Source: Stenotrophomonas sp. WZN-1
GTDB taxonomy: Bacteria; Pseudomonadota; Gammaproteobacteria; Xanthomonadales; Xanthomonadaceae
Length of the DNA stretch: 64,000 nucleotides
Direction of reading: 5' to 3'
Assembly: GCF_002192255.1 (NCBI RefSeq)
Contig: NZ_CP021768.1
Location: forward strand, 2,808,001-2,872,000
Each line of letters opens with the position of its first letter. The stretch's first letter is position 1. The translations under genes were made by a program, and so were the position numbers. Below the pieces are notes generated by a model that had not been told where the DNA came from, did no database searches, and worked only from the letters and a program-made list of their open reading frames with translations. This document shows positions 41,746 to 50,830 of the stretch, one piece after another.

Positions 41746-43548
41746 ATGATGAACATCAAGCACGTTGCGGTCGCACTGGCGGCACTGCTGCCTGCCGGCG
41801 CCATGGCGCAGTCGGGCAACACACTCCTGACGCCTCGCCAGGTCAACTACAACGAGAACCTTCCTGGCTGGTATTCCCACCTGACTTTCATGGTCGGCCG
41901 CAGCGACTGGATGGATCGAGTCCGTCTCCCAGACCCGCATATGTATCCCGGCAAGAGGCAGATCGCCTTCCAGACCATGGGTTCCCCGCACGACGAGCAT
42001 CTGCAGGTCAAGGGAAAGTTTGCACACCTCCCTGCTGCCATCGACAGCATGTTCCTTCCGCAGTGGTCCACCGTCTCCTACACCACGAGCATGTTCGCTC
42101 CTGGCTGGACGCTGGGCGCCAATGACATTCGCTACCTGACGGGGCCCAATGAAAGGCGCTGGCGCATTCCCTCCAACGGACGAAAGCTGGCCACGGTCCT
42201 CACTCTTGCAGACGGACATCATGTGGGTGAGGTCGGCCTCCCGGATGGCGCACTACCTCTTGATACGGTCACCATCAAGCACAATGCGGGTTGGCCCAGC
42301 GCGGTCATCGCGGACGACACGCTGTTCCGTAGCGCCCGGCTGACGATGCAGAAGGGCGACATCCAGCATTACGTATTTGATCCGTATTTCCGCACCTGGA
42401 AGCTCAGCTACGCCAGCTATCGGCCCGTCTCGATCAGCTCCGCCAAGGAGTTTCCGGTGGGACCGCGAACGGCGGTCAACATGACGCCCACGCAGTGGAA
42501 TCCCTATGTGGAAATGCCATCGAAGGGGACCGACCGTGACCGCCGCGTCGTGCAGTATTCGAGCGATCTGAAGCCGATCAGCTACGTCGGCCTCAATATC
42601 GAAGCCGATTCGATCTTCCAATGGAAGGGGCGCATTCCCGCCTTGCCTGGCGATCGGCTCGAGTTCATCTACATCAACGATGGCGGTTGGGGATCCGGCC
42701 ACTGGCATCCACTGCACCTCCCCACTCACAGGATTGATCTGAAAGATCTTCCAGGGGGAAAGCTTGTCCGTCCGAATGCAGCGGTTACCTGGATCACCGC
42801 CCGCACCGCAGCCACACTGACCCTTCCAACTGCTTACGGAAATGTTCCAAGGGTGGTGGTACAGAACACGGCCACGCGAGCGATGAACGTCGTCGGCCCA
42901 GGCCTGTCCGATCAGGTTCTAGCCGGTGAGACCGTGGCATACCGAGCCATCGATTCCAGCCACTGGAAACGGGAAACTCATTCGATCGACATCATGTTCG
43001 CCGTCGCGACCCGGCTCGGCGAAGTCGGCTCCAAGGCCATCGCACTGGAGCTGATGCGCGAGAGCCTGACCAAGACCAATGAAGCTCTGGACAACTCGGG
43101 CGCCAACTTCCGCTTCCGCGAAGCCGGGGTGCGCGAGATCAACGTCCCCTCCTACCTGCCTACTGAAGTGATCCCGCGCTGGATGGCGGATTATCAGGCT
43201 GCTTCAGTGATTGGTGACAGCGGTGCCGATGGCATCTTCGTTGGGGGTGTTGCACAAGGATGCAATGGCCTCTATCACTCGGCACCCCGCAAGCAGTTCG
43301 TAGTCGCCATGAATCTGCTCTGCCCGACTGACCTGCTGCGCGAGGAAATGGGCAAGGCGCTGGGCATGAAGGCCAATGGCCGACAAGGCGTGCCGGTCAT
43401 CGGCTCGGGCAACAAGCTGCCGCTGTATGCGACCCCGACCCGCTTCGTGGACGATGGCAGCCGCGCCATCAATCCCGGACAGCGTGACGAAGTGCAGCAT
43501 ATGAACGGTGTTGCGGCCGAAGTGGCCCGCTACGGCTACCCACGTTGA
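41746..43548 (+). CDS. Secreted protein with an inactive zincin (pseudo-metallopeptidase) domain, 600 aa
   Basis: Starts ATGATG after GAGAGAG; a clear signal peptide ends ..LLPAGAMAQ. Residues about 25-410 form unrecognised beta-rich domains. From about 413 the sequence follows the reprolysin/M72-like fold: 'HSIDIMFAVATRLGEVGSKA', 'SLTKTNEALDNSGANFRFRE' and 'VREINVPSYL'. At the HExGHxxGxxHD position it reads 'EEMGKALGMKAN' (533-544): the catalytic Glu and both Gly remain, but all three zinc-ligand His are Glu, Lys and Ala. The zincin-like end 'YATPTRFVDDG..RDEVQHMNG' follows. It should not bind catalytic zinc. Base composition is visibly less GC-rich than neighbours. Function unknown. Confidence 0.72.
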   Translation: MMNIKHVAVALAALLPAGAMAQSGNTLLTPRQVNYNENLPGWYSHLTFMVGRSDWMDRVRLPDPHMYPGKRQIAFQTMGSPHDEHLQVKGKFAHLPAAIDSMFLPQWSTVSYTTSMFAPGWTLGANDIRYLTGPNERRWRIPSNGRKLATVLTLADGHHVGEVGLPDGALPLDTVTIKHNAGWPSAVIADDTLFRSARLTMQKGDIQHYVFDPYFRTWKLSYASYRPVSISSAKEFPVGPRTAVNMTPTQWNPYVEMPSKGTDRDRRVVQYSSDLKPISYVGLNIEADSIFQWKGRIPALPGDRLEFIYINDGGWGSGHWHPLHLPTHRIDLKDLPGGKLVRPNAAVTWITARTAATLTLPTAYGNVPRVVVQNTATRAMNVVGPGLSDQVLAGETVAYRAIDSSHWKRETHSIDIMFAVATRLGEVGSKAIALELMRESLTKTNEALDNSGANFRFREAGVREINVPSYLPTEVIPRWMADYQAASVIGDSGADGIFVGGVAQGCNGLYHSAPRKQFVVAMNLLCPTDLLREEMGKALGMKANGRQGVPVIGSGNKLPLYATPTRFVDDGSRAINPGQRDEVQHMNGVAAEVARYGYPR

Positions 43549-43597
43549 GTTTTCACCAGAGCATTCCCGGCTCCCACCCGGTAGCCGCTTGATGCAA

Positions 43598-43626
43598 AAC
43601 GGCCCCGCTTTCGCGGGGCCGTTCCG
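43598..43626. terminator. Bidirectional intrinsic terminator
   Basis: Perfect 11-bp arms AACGGCCCCGC and GCGGGGCCGTT around a TTTC loop, 50 bp after the pseudo-peptidase stop. Plus-strand continuation is CCGTTTC, and the minus-strand side has TTTTGC. It can serve the convergent glutamate dehydrogenase gene too. Confidence 0.85.
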
Positions 43627-43634
43627 TTTCACAC

Positions 43635-43658
43635 GTGCCGGGCGAAGTCCGGCACTAC
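43635..43658 (-). repeat. SMAG/REP-type palindrome
   Basis: GTGCCGG-GCGAAGT-CCGGCAC followed by TAC; on the minus strand the GTAG head opens at 43658. It lies just after the terminator and before the 3' end of the glutamate dehydrogenase gene. Confidence 0.7.
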
Positions 43659-43663
43659 ATCAC

Positions 43664-46600
43664 TTACGCACCGTGCGCGGCCAGCTGGCCCAGGCGCTGG
43701 ACCGCGACCGAGACGGTCGGGTAGTCCAGGGTCTTCTGCTCGGCCAGTTCGGCCAGCATCGCCAGGGTGAAGCGCAGGCTGTTGTCGTCGCGGCCCATCC
43801 AGGCTGCCACCTTGGTTTCGGCGCTGCCACCCTTGGTACCCAGCACCTGGCCGGCCAGGTTGCGGTGGTTGGCGGCAAGTTCGTCACGCAGCACGCCACG
43901 TGCCACGGCGTGCCAACGGCCGTTGACCTCCAGCGCATCGACCTGCTCGAACAGCCACGGCAGCTGCAGGGCATCGCCCAGGCGGAAGTGGACCTTGGAC
44001 ACGTCCACCGGCTTCAGCTTGCGGGTACGGGCCAGTTCGATGATGTCGAACGCCGGCTCCAGGAAGTGCAGTTCGGCCAGCTGCTGCGCCAGCGCGGACG
44101 GCAGGCCCTTTTCCTTCCACTCAGCCACCAGGGCTTCGTAGGTCGGACGCTGCGAGTCCGGCAGCACACCCGAGGCAACGCGGATATCGTTGAACGGGCC
44201 CTGGTAGCGGTTGACCGCTTCGGTGATGCCCGGCATCGCGCCCGGGCGCGACAGCAGCCAGCGCACGAACGAACGCTGCAGCTTCCAGATCACCTCCAGT
44301 GCGTCGATCTGCACCGACTCCGGCACCTTGCCGTCGAGGGCGTCGATCTGTGCCCACAGCGCGCGTGCATCCAGCGTTTCGCGGCTGATGGTGTAGGCCT
44401 TGGCGACCTCGGCGATGGAACGGCCGGTGTCTTCCTGCATGCGCATCAGGAAGGTGGCGCCCATGCGGTTGATGGTCTGGTTGGTCACGGCCGTGGCGAT
44501 GATCTCGCGCTTCAGGCGGTGACGCTCCATTGCGTCGGCGTACTTCTTCTGCAGCGGGGTCGGGAAGTAGCGCTGCAGCTCCTTGGACAGGTACGGATCT
44601 TCCGGGATGTCCGAATCCAGCAGCTGGGCGAACGCCACCAGCTTGGAGTAGGACAGCAGCACCGACAGCTCCGGACGGGTCAGGCCCTGGCCGCGTGCCT
44701 TGCGCTGCGACAGCTCGGCATCGGACGGCAGGAACTCGATCTGGCGATCAAGCAGGCCCTGCTGTTCCAGGGTACGGATGAAGTGCTGCTTGGAACCCAG
44801 GCGCTTGACCGCCATCCGCTCCATCAGGCTCAGCGCCTGGTTCTGGCGGTAGTTGTCGTTGAGCACCAGCTCGGCGACTTCATCGGTCATCGAAGCCAGC
44901 AGCTTGTTGCGCTGCTCGACGGTCAGCTTCTTGGCCCGCACCACATCGTTGAGCAGGATCTTGATGTTGACTTCGTGGTCGGAGGTGTCGACACCGGCCG
45001 AGTTGTCGATGAAATCGGTGTTGAGAAGCACGCCGGCCTGGGCGGCTTCGATGCGGCCCAGCTGGGTCATGCCCAGGTTGCCGCCCTCGCCCACCACCTT
45101 GCAGCGCAGCTCGCCACCGTTCACGCGCAGCGCGTTGTTGGCACGGTCGCCGACATCGCTGTGCTGCTCGCTGGCGGCCTTGACGTAGGTACCGATGCCG
45201 CCGTTCCACAGCAGGTCGACCGGCGCCTTCAGGATCGCGCTCATCAGGTCGTTCGGTGACAACGCCTTGACGTTCTCGTCCAGGCCCAGCGCTTCACGCA
45301 CCTGCGGGGTGATCTCGATCGACTTCAGGGTACGCGGGTACACGCCGCCGCCCTTGCTGATCAGCTTGGCATCGTAGTCCGCCCAGCTCGAACGCGGCAC
45401 GGTGAACAGGCGCTCACGTTCAACGAACGTGGTGGCCGCATCCGGGTTCGGGTCCAGGAAGATGTGGCGGTGATCGAACGCAGCGACCAGACGGATGTGG
45501 CGCGACAGCAGCATGCCGTTGCCGAACACGTCGCCGGACATGTCGCCGACGCCGACCGCGGTGAAGTCCTGGCTCTGGCTGTCACGGCCCAGCGCACGGA
45601 AGTGGCGCTTGACCGACTCCCACGCACCGCGTGCGGTGATGCCCATGCCCTTGTGGTCGTAACCGACCGAACCACCGGAGGCGAACGCATCGCCCATCCA
45701 GAAGCCGTGGGCGATGGCCAGGCCGTTGGCGATGTCGGAGAAGGTCGCGGTGCCCTTGTCGGCGGCCACCACCAGGTACGGATCGTCCATGTCGTGGCGT
45801 ACGACATCCACCGGCGGCACGATCTTGTTGTTGACGATGTTGTCGGTGATGTCCAGCAGGCCCTGGATGAACAGCTTGTAGCAGGCCACGCCGTTGGCGA
45901 AGATCGCGTCGCGGTCGCCGTTCACCGGCGGGGTCTTGGCGAAGAAGCCACCCTTCGCGCCGACCGGCACGATGACGGTGTTCTTGACCATCTGCGCCTT
46001 GACCAGGCCCAGCACTTCGGTACGGAAGTCTTCACGACGATCCGACCAGCGCAGGCCGCCACGAGCGACCGCGCCGAAGCGCAGGTGGGTACCTTCCACG
46101 CGCGGGCCGTAGACGAAGATTTCGCGGTACGGACGCGGCTTCGGCAGGTCCGGCACCAGCGCCGAATCGAACTTGAAGCTGATGACATGGCCGTGCTGGC
46201 CGTTGGCATCGGTCTGGTAGTAGCTGGTACGCAGGGTCGCGTCGATCACGCCCATGAACGAGCGCAGGATGCGGTCCTCGTCCAGGCTGGACACACGGTC
46301 CATCAGCTTCAGCAGCGCATCACGCGCGGCCTGCATCTGCGCGTCGCGGTCACCCTTGCGGGCGTCGACCACGGTCTTGAGCACCTTCAGGGTGGCGTCG
46401 TCACCAGCAGCCAGCACATCGAAGTGAGCCTTCAGCTGGGCCTGGCCGGCCGCGATGTCGTCCTTGCCTTCGTGGCCGGTGGCCGGATCGAAGCGGGCTT
46501 CGAACAGCTCGACCAGCAGGCGCGCCAGCAGCGGATAGCGCGCGAAGGTGCCTTCCACGTAAGCCTGCGAGAACGGCACGCCGGTCTGCAGCAGGTACTT

Positions 46601-48640
46601 GCAGTAGCCACGCAGCATGGCGACCTGGCGCCAGTGCAGGCCAGCAGCCAGCACCAGGCGGTTGAAGCCGTCGTTCTCGGCATCGCCGTGCCAGACGCGG
46701 GCGAAGGTCTCGCCAAAGGCTTCATCGACACTGGCGGCATCGATCGCGCCGGCGGTCGATTCGACCTCGAAGTCCTGCACATACACCGGGGCGTTGTCGA
46801 CCGACAGGCGGTACGGACGCTCGGCGATCACGCGCAGGCCCATGTTTTCCATCATCGGCAGCGCGTCCGACAGCGGAATATCGTCCAACTGGCGGTACAG
46901 CTTCAGGCGCAGGCCATCGCCGCTTTCGCGCGGCACGGCCTGCAGGCTCAGGCGCAGGTCGTCCGGGCCGGTCAGGGCGTCGAGCTGGCTGACATCGTTG
47001 GCGGCAACTGCGGTGCTGTTGTCTTCGATGTAGCCGGCCGGCAGCGCCTTGCCGATACGGGCGGCGATGCGCAGGCCTTCGGTCTCGCCGTGGCGGGTCA
47101 CCAGCGCTTCGCGCAGGTCGTCCTGCCAGTTGCGCAGCACCTGGGCCAGCTTCTGCTCCAGTTCGGCGGTATCGACGTCGAGCATTTCGCCCGGCTTCGG
47201 GCGCACGATCAGGTGCACCTGGGCCAGCGGCGATTCGCCCAGCACCACCGAGCTGTCCACGTACTCGCCGTGCAGCGCGTCCTTCAGCATCGCTTCGATG
47301 CGCAGGCGCACGTCGGTGTTGAAGCGCTCACGCGGCAGGTAGACCAGCGCGGAGATGAAACGGCTGTACTTGTCACGGCGCAGGAACAGGCGGCTGCGCA
47401 CGCGCTCCTGCAGGCCCAGCACGCCCATCGCGGTGCGGAACAGTTCGTCCTCGCTGGACTGGAACAGTTCTTCGCGCGGCAGGGTTTCCAGGATGTGGCG
47501 CAGGGCCTTGCCACTGTGGCTGGCCGGGGCCAGGCCCGACTGCTTCATCACGTGCTCGTGGCGCTGGCGCACCAGCGGGATTTCCCACGGGCGGCGGTTG
47601 TAGGCGCTGGAGGTGAACAGGCCGAGGAAGCGCTGCTCGCCGATGATCTTGCCCTTGGCGTCGAATTCCAGCACGCCGATGTAGTCCATGTAGCCGGCGC
47701 GGTGCACGCGCGAACGGGCATTGGTCTTGGTCAGGATCAGCGCGTCCTTCAGACCGGACGTGGTGTTCAGGCCCTGCGCGGCCAGGGTCTTGACCGGACG
47801 GGCGGCAGACTTGTCCTTGCCGCGCATCAGGCCCAGGCCGGTGTCGTTCAGCGGCGCCAGCACGTCTTCCTTGCCCTGCTTCTCGACGCGGTACTCGCGG
47901 TAGCCGAAGAAGGTGAAGTGGTTGTCGGCGGCCCAGCGCAGGAACTCCTGTGCTTCCTTGCGCGACGCGTCGTCGACCGGCAGCTGGCGGCTGCCCAGGT
48001 CGTCAGCCAGCGCCAGCGCCTTGTCCTTCATCGGCTGCCAGTCGCGCACGATCGCACGCACTTCGTCCAGCGCCTTGTTGATGGCCTGCTCGATGGCAGC
48101 CATGGCTTCAGCCGGCTGGCGGTCGATTTCCAGCAGCATCACCGACTCGGTGTCACCTTCGCCGACCTTGACCAGCTTGCCGGCCTTGTCGCGGGTGAAG
48201 CGCAGCACCGGGTGGCCCAGCACGTGGACGCCCACGCCCTGCTCGGCCAGCGACATGGTGACGGTATCGACCAGGAACGGCATGTCGTCGTTGACGATCT
48301 GCAGCACGGTGTGCGGCGATTCCCAACCATTGGCCTTCGCGGTCGGATTGAACACGCGGACGTTGGCCTTGCCGGCCTTGCGGGCCCGGGCGAATTCCAG
48401 CGTCTCAGCCGCGAGCGCGGCCCACTCTTCAGCGCTGTGGTGCGGGAACTCGTCCGACTCCATGCGCTTGTAGAAGTCAGTGGCGAAGGCCACTGCTTCG
48501 GCCTGTGCGGCCGCGGGGTAACGCTTGCGCAATGCCGTGTACACCGGCTCCAGGGAGAAACCAGCGGTCACTGCGACCTCCGACTCTGCTGGTTTGGTCT
48601 TGTTTTTCACGGTCTTGGCTGCGGTTTTTTGCGGTTTCAT
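43664..48640 (-). CDS. gdhB: NAD-specific glutamate dehydrogenase, large (180-kDa) type, 1658 aa
   Basis: Length and sequence match the giant NAD-GDH class. Long N-terminal ACT-like regulatory regions ('FLVDTVTMSLAEQGVGVHVLG') precede the catalytic core with 'GAVARGGLRWSDRREDFRTEVLGLVKAQ', 'VPVGAKGGFF' and the Rossmann segment 'VGVGDMSGDVFGNGMLLS'. A long helical C-terminal domain follows. It oxidatively deaminates glutamate to 2-oxoglutarate, serving amino-acid catabolism. TACAAT at 48682-48677 (minus strand) is a good -10 box. Confidence 0.95.
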   Translation of the reverse strand: MKPQKTAAKTVKNKTKPAESEVAVTAGFSLEPVYTALRKRYPAAAQAEAVAFATDFYKRMESDEFPHHSAEEWAALAAETLEFARARKAGKANVRVFNPTAKANGWESPHTVLQIVNDDMPFLVDTVTMSLAEQGVGVHVLGHPVLRFTRDKAGKLVKVGEGDTESVMLLEIDRQPAEAMAAIEQAINKALDEVRAIVRDWQPMKDKALALADDLGSRQLPVDDASRKEAQEFLRWAADNHFTFFGYREYRVEKQGKEDVLAPLNDTGLGLMRGKDKSAARPVKTLAAQGLNTTSGLKDALILTKTNARSRVHRAGYMDYIGVLEFDAKGKIIGEQRFLGLFTSSAYNRRPWEIPLVRQRHEHVMKQSGLAPASHSGKALRHILETLPREELFQSSEDELFRTAMGVLGLQERVRSRLFLRRDKYSRFISALVYLPRERFNTDVRLRIEAMLKDALHGEYVDSSVVLGESPLAQVHLIVRPKPGEMLDVDTAELEQKLAQVLRNWQDDLREALVTRHGETEGLRIAARIGKALPAGYIEDNSTAVAANDVSQLDALTGPDDLRLSLQAVPRESGDGLRLKLYRQLDDIPLSDALPMMENMGLRVIAERPYRLSVDNAPVYVQDFEVESTAGAIDAASVDEAFGETFARVWHGDAENDGFNRLVLAAGLHWRQVAMLRGYCKYLLQTGVPFSQAYVEGTFARYPLLARLLVELFEARFDPATGHEGKDDIAAGQAQLKAHFDVLAAGDDATLKVLKTVVDARKGDRDAQMQAARDALLKLMDRVSSLDEDRILRSFMGVIDATLRTSYYQTDANGQHGHVISFKFDSALVPDLPKPRPYREIFVYGPRVEGTHLRFGAVARGGLRWSDRREDFRTEVLGLVKAQMVKNTVIVPVGAKGGFFAKTPPVNGDRDAIFANGVACYKLFIQGLLDITDNIVNNKIVPPVDVVRHDMDDPYLVVAADKGTATFSDIANGLAIAHGFWMGDAFASGGSVGYDHKGMGITARGAWESVKRHFRALGRDSQSQDFTAVGVGDMSGDVFGNGMLLSRHIRLVAAFDHRHIFLDPNPDAATTFVERERLFTVPRSSWADYDAKLISKGGGVYPRTLKSIEITPQVREALGLDENVKALSPNDLMSAILKAPVDLLWNGGIGTYVKAASEQHSDVGDRANNALRVNGGELRCKVVGEGGNLGMTQLGRIEAAQAGVLLNTDFIDNSAGVDTSDHEVNIKILLNDVVRAKKLTVEQRNKLLASMTDEVAELVLNDNYRQNQALSLMERMAVKRLGSKQHFIRTLEQQGLLDRQIEFLPSDAELSQRKARGQGLTRPELSVLLSYSKLVAFAQLLDSDIPEDPYLSKELQRYFPTPLQKKYADAMERHRLKREIIATAVTNQTINRMGATFLMRMQEDTGRSIAEVAKAYTISRETLDARALWAQIDALDGKVPESVQIDALEVIWKLQRSFVRWLLSRPGAMPGITEAVNRYQGPFNDIRVASGVLPDSQRPTYEALVAEWKEKGLPSALAQQLAELHFLEPAFDIIELARTRKLKPVDVSKVHFRLGDALQLPWLFEQVDALEVNGRWHAVARGVLRDELAANHRNLAGQVLGTKGGSAETKVAAWMGRDDNSLRFTLAMLAELAEQKTLDYPTVSVAVQRLGQLAAHGA

Positions 48641-48676
48641 GGCAGAGCGATGCGCTTGCTCAGTTGGGAAAATGAA

Positions 48677-48682
48677 ATTGTA
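48677..48682 (-). promoter_or_regulatory. Candidate -10 box TACAAT for the glutamate dehydrogenase gene
   Basis: TACAAT on the minus strand, about 37 bp before the start codon, in the 250-bp gap shared with the divergent tetR gene. No clear -35 box. Confidence 0.4.
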
Positions 48683-48870
48683 GCCCTACCGCACGAAAAG
48701 GCCTTGCTGCAGGACGGAATAACCAGATTCGGGTTTGCTGCGGTTTAGACGCCTATTCAGTTCGCTCCGGTATGGAGCTGGCGCCTGTTTCAGCACTGCC
48801 GACAGGATCGGCAAAGCGTGTTACCGGAAGACACACGCGGCGACGCCGATTTGATTCCACAATCCTGAAC

Positions 48871-48890
48871 TGGACGGTATAGTCCACCGC
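48871..48890 (+). promoter_or_regulatory. tetR promoter with overlapping operator-like dyad
   Basis: TATAGT (48878-48883) is followed by 7 nt and the GTG start, so the mRNA is probably leaderless. The box lies inside the perfect dyad TGGAC-GGTATA-GTCCA (48871-48886). A dyad covering the -10 box is the usual site of TetR autorepression, and would also control the downstream efflux genes. Confidence 0.45.
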
Positions 48891-49547
48891 GTGAACCCGG
48901 CCTACCTCCCCGTTGCCCTCGACGCGCGCGATGAGCGCGTGTTCGATGCCGTGCGCGAACTGCTGGCCCAGCAGGGCATGCAGATGAGCATGGACGCGGT
49001 GGCCCAGCACGCCGGCTGCTCCAAGCAGACCCTGTACTCGCGCTACGGCAGCAAGCAGGAACTGCTGCGCCGGGTGATGCAGCGCCACGTCGGCCACGCC
49101 ACCGGTGCCATGCTGCGTGCACTCCGCGGTGACGACCTGCGTGCCAGCCTGCTCCAGTTCGCCACCGACTTCCTGGAGCATTTCAACCAACCGCACGTAG
49201 GACAGGCCTGCCGGCTGATTGCAGCCGAAGCGGCCCAGTTTCCCGAAGAGGCGCGTACGCTGTACCGGCACGGTGCCGGCGCGCTGACGCTTCATCTTGC
49301 TGAATGGATTGAAACCGTTTGCATGCAAGGCCAGCTCCGGCATGACGACCCGCACTTCATGGCCGAACTGCTGCTGAGCATGATCGCCGGTCAGGATTTC
49401 GACAAACAGCGCTTCCATACCCCCCATCGTGATGACGCACTCCTGCGTCGGCGCTGGGCAGAGTTCTCCGTCGACAGCTTCCTGCGCGCGTTCGCGCCAC
49501 AGCCGTCGCCGGCCCCGTCTACAAACCAACCCCGGAGTTCCTCCTGA
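48891..49547 (+). CDS. TetR-family transcriptional regulator of the RND operon, 218 aa
   Basis: The N-terminal helix-turn-helix is visible: 'RVFDAVRELLAQQGMQMSMDAVAQHAGCSKQTLYSRYGSKQELL'. The C-terminal ligand-binding region resembles the AefR-type TetR C-terminal domain ('AAQFPEEARTLYRHGA'). The start is GTG. Its TGA overlaps the ATG of the membrane-fusion gene, so regulator and pump share one mRNA. It most likely represses the operon and responds to a pump substrate. Confidence 0.9.
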   Translation: MNPAYLPVALDARDERVFDAVRELLAQQGMQMSMDAVAQHAGCSKQTLYSRYGSKQELLRRVMQRHVGHATGAMLRALRGDDLRASLLQFATDFLEHFNQPHVGQACRLIAAEAAQFPEEARTLYRHGAGALTLHLAEWIETVCMQGQLRHDDPHFMAELLLSMIAGQDFDKQRFHTPHRDDALLRRRWAEFSVDSFLRAFAPQPSPAPSTNQPRSSS

Positions 49548-50815
49548 TGACCGCCCCACTCCGCACCCTTGCCTTGACGTGCGCCGTTGCTGTCGCTCTG
49601 GCTGCCTGCAAGAAGCCGGAACAGCAGACGCCCCCGCCGCCGGAGGTGGGCGTGATCGACGCCAAGCCGCAGACCCTGCCGCTGCAGCGCGAGCTGGTCG
49701 GCCGCCTGTCGCCGTTCCGCAGCGCCGACGTCCGCGCACGCGTGCCCGGCGTGCTGCTCAAGCGCGTCTATCAGGAAGGCTCGCAGGTCAAGCAGGGCCA
49801 GACCCTGTTCCTGATCGACCCGGCGCCGCTGCGTGCCTCGCTCAACGCCTCCGAGGCGCAGCTGGCCTCGGCCCGCGCGACCTACGCCAACGCCAAGGTC
49901 GCCGCCGACCGCGCACGTTCGCTGGCGCCGCAGCAGTTCGTCTCCAAGGCCGACCTGGACAATGCCGAATCGGCCGAGCGCACCGCGCTGGCCGCGGTCA
50001 AGCAGGCCGAAGCATCGGTGACCTCCTCGCGCATCAGCCTGGGCTACACCGAAGTGACCGCGCCGATCAGCGGCGTGGCCAACAAGCAGCAGGTCACCGA
50101 AGGTGCGCTGGTCGGCCAGGGCGACGTGACCCTGCTGACCACCGTCGACCAGCTCGACCCGCTGTACGTGAACTTCTCGCTGAGCGTGGATGAGCTGACC
50201 CAGCTGCGCGCGCAGCAGGCCAAGGGCGCGCTGGCGCTGTCTGGCGACGGCAAGGCCACGGTCAACGTCAAGCTGGCCGACGGCAGCACCTATGGTGAGC
50301 CGGGCACGCTGGACTTCTCCTCGACCACGGTCGACCCGGCCACCGGTGCGGTGTCGCTGCGTGCGCTGCTGCCGAACCCGCAGCAGATCCTGCTGCCGGG
50401 TGCCTTCGTCAGCTTCCAGGCCAACCTGGGCGAGCGCAACAACGCCTACCTGGTACCGCAGCAGGCCCTGCTGCGCGACACCACCGGCGGCTACGTGATG
50501 GTGGTCGGTGCCGACGGCAAGGTCGTGCGCAAGAACGTGAAGACCGATGGCGCGCAGAACGGCAACTGGCTGGTCAGCGACGGCCTGAGCGCCGGTGACA
50601 AGGTGATCGTGGCCGGCGTGCAGAAGGTCAAGGAAGGTGCACCGGCGGTGGCCAAGCCGTGGACCCCGGGGCAGGACGCCAACGGCAAGCCTGCCGCAGG
50701 CGGCGCCGCTCCGGCGAGCGCAGCACCGGCCGCGGGCAAGGCACCGGCCGACGCGGCCAAGCCCGAGCAGGCCGATGCGGCCAAGCCGGCCGCCACCGAT
50801 TCGAACAAGCAGTAA
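49547..50815 (+). CDS. RND efflux periplasmic adaptor (membrane fusion protein), 422 aa
   Basis: A lipoprotein: 'VAVALAACKK' gives a lipobox with Cys21. A barrel-sandwich/biotinyl-lipoyl part ('ADVRARVPGVLLKRVYQEGSQVKQGQTLFLID'), an alpha-hairpin, a second lipoyl half ('LGYTEVTAPISGVANKQQVTEG') and a beta-barrel ('YVNFSLSVDELTQLR') follow in AcrA order. The last ~60 residues are an Ala/Pro/Lys-rich low-complexity tail. It bridges the inner-membrane pump to an outer-membrane channel. The gene order tetR-MFP-RND without an outer-membrane gene fits the SmeGH- or SmeMN-type pumps of S. maltophilia; I cannot decide which. Confidence 0.92.
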   Translation: MTAPLRTLALTCAVAVALAACKKPEQQTPPPPEVGVIDAKPQTLPLQRELVGRLSPFRSADVRARVPGVLLKRVYQEGSQVKQGQTLFLIDPAPLRASLNASEAQLASARATYANAKVAADRARSLAPQQFVSKADLDNAESAERTALAAVKQAEASVTSSRISLGYTEVTAPISGVANKQQVTEGALVGQGDVTLLTTVDQLDPLYVNFSLSVDELTQLRAQQAKGALALSGDGKATVNVKLADGSTYGEPGTLDFSSTTVDPATGAVSLRALLPNPQQILLPGAFVSFQANLGERNNAYLVPQQALLRDTTGGYVMVVGADGKVVRKNVKTDGAQNGNWLVSDGLSAGDKVIVAGVQKVKEGAPAVAKPWTPGQDANGKPAAGGAAPASAAPAAGKAPADAAKPEQADAAKPAATDSNKQ

Positions 50816-50830
50816 CGGGAACCTTCCGTC

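Noticed and set aside
43204..43632. 142-codon minus frame spanning the pseudo-zincin end and terminator
   Set aside because: Reads through an intrinsic terminator and lies antisense to conserved zincin-like sequence.
45464..48748. 1094-codon frame antisense to glutamate dehydrogenase
   Set aside because: Same artefact: mirrored codon bias opposite a conserved 1658-aa enzyme, no ribosome site and no domain.
48753..49739. 328-codon minus frame over tetR
   Set aside because: Covers the region where the plus-strand TetR helix-turn-helix is unmistakable; no domains and no start signal.
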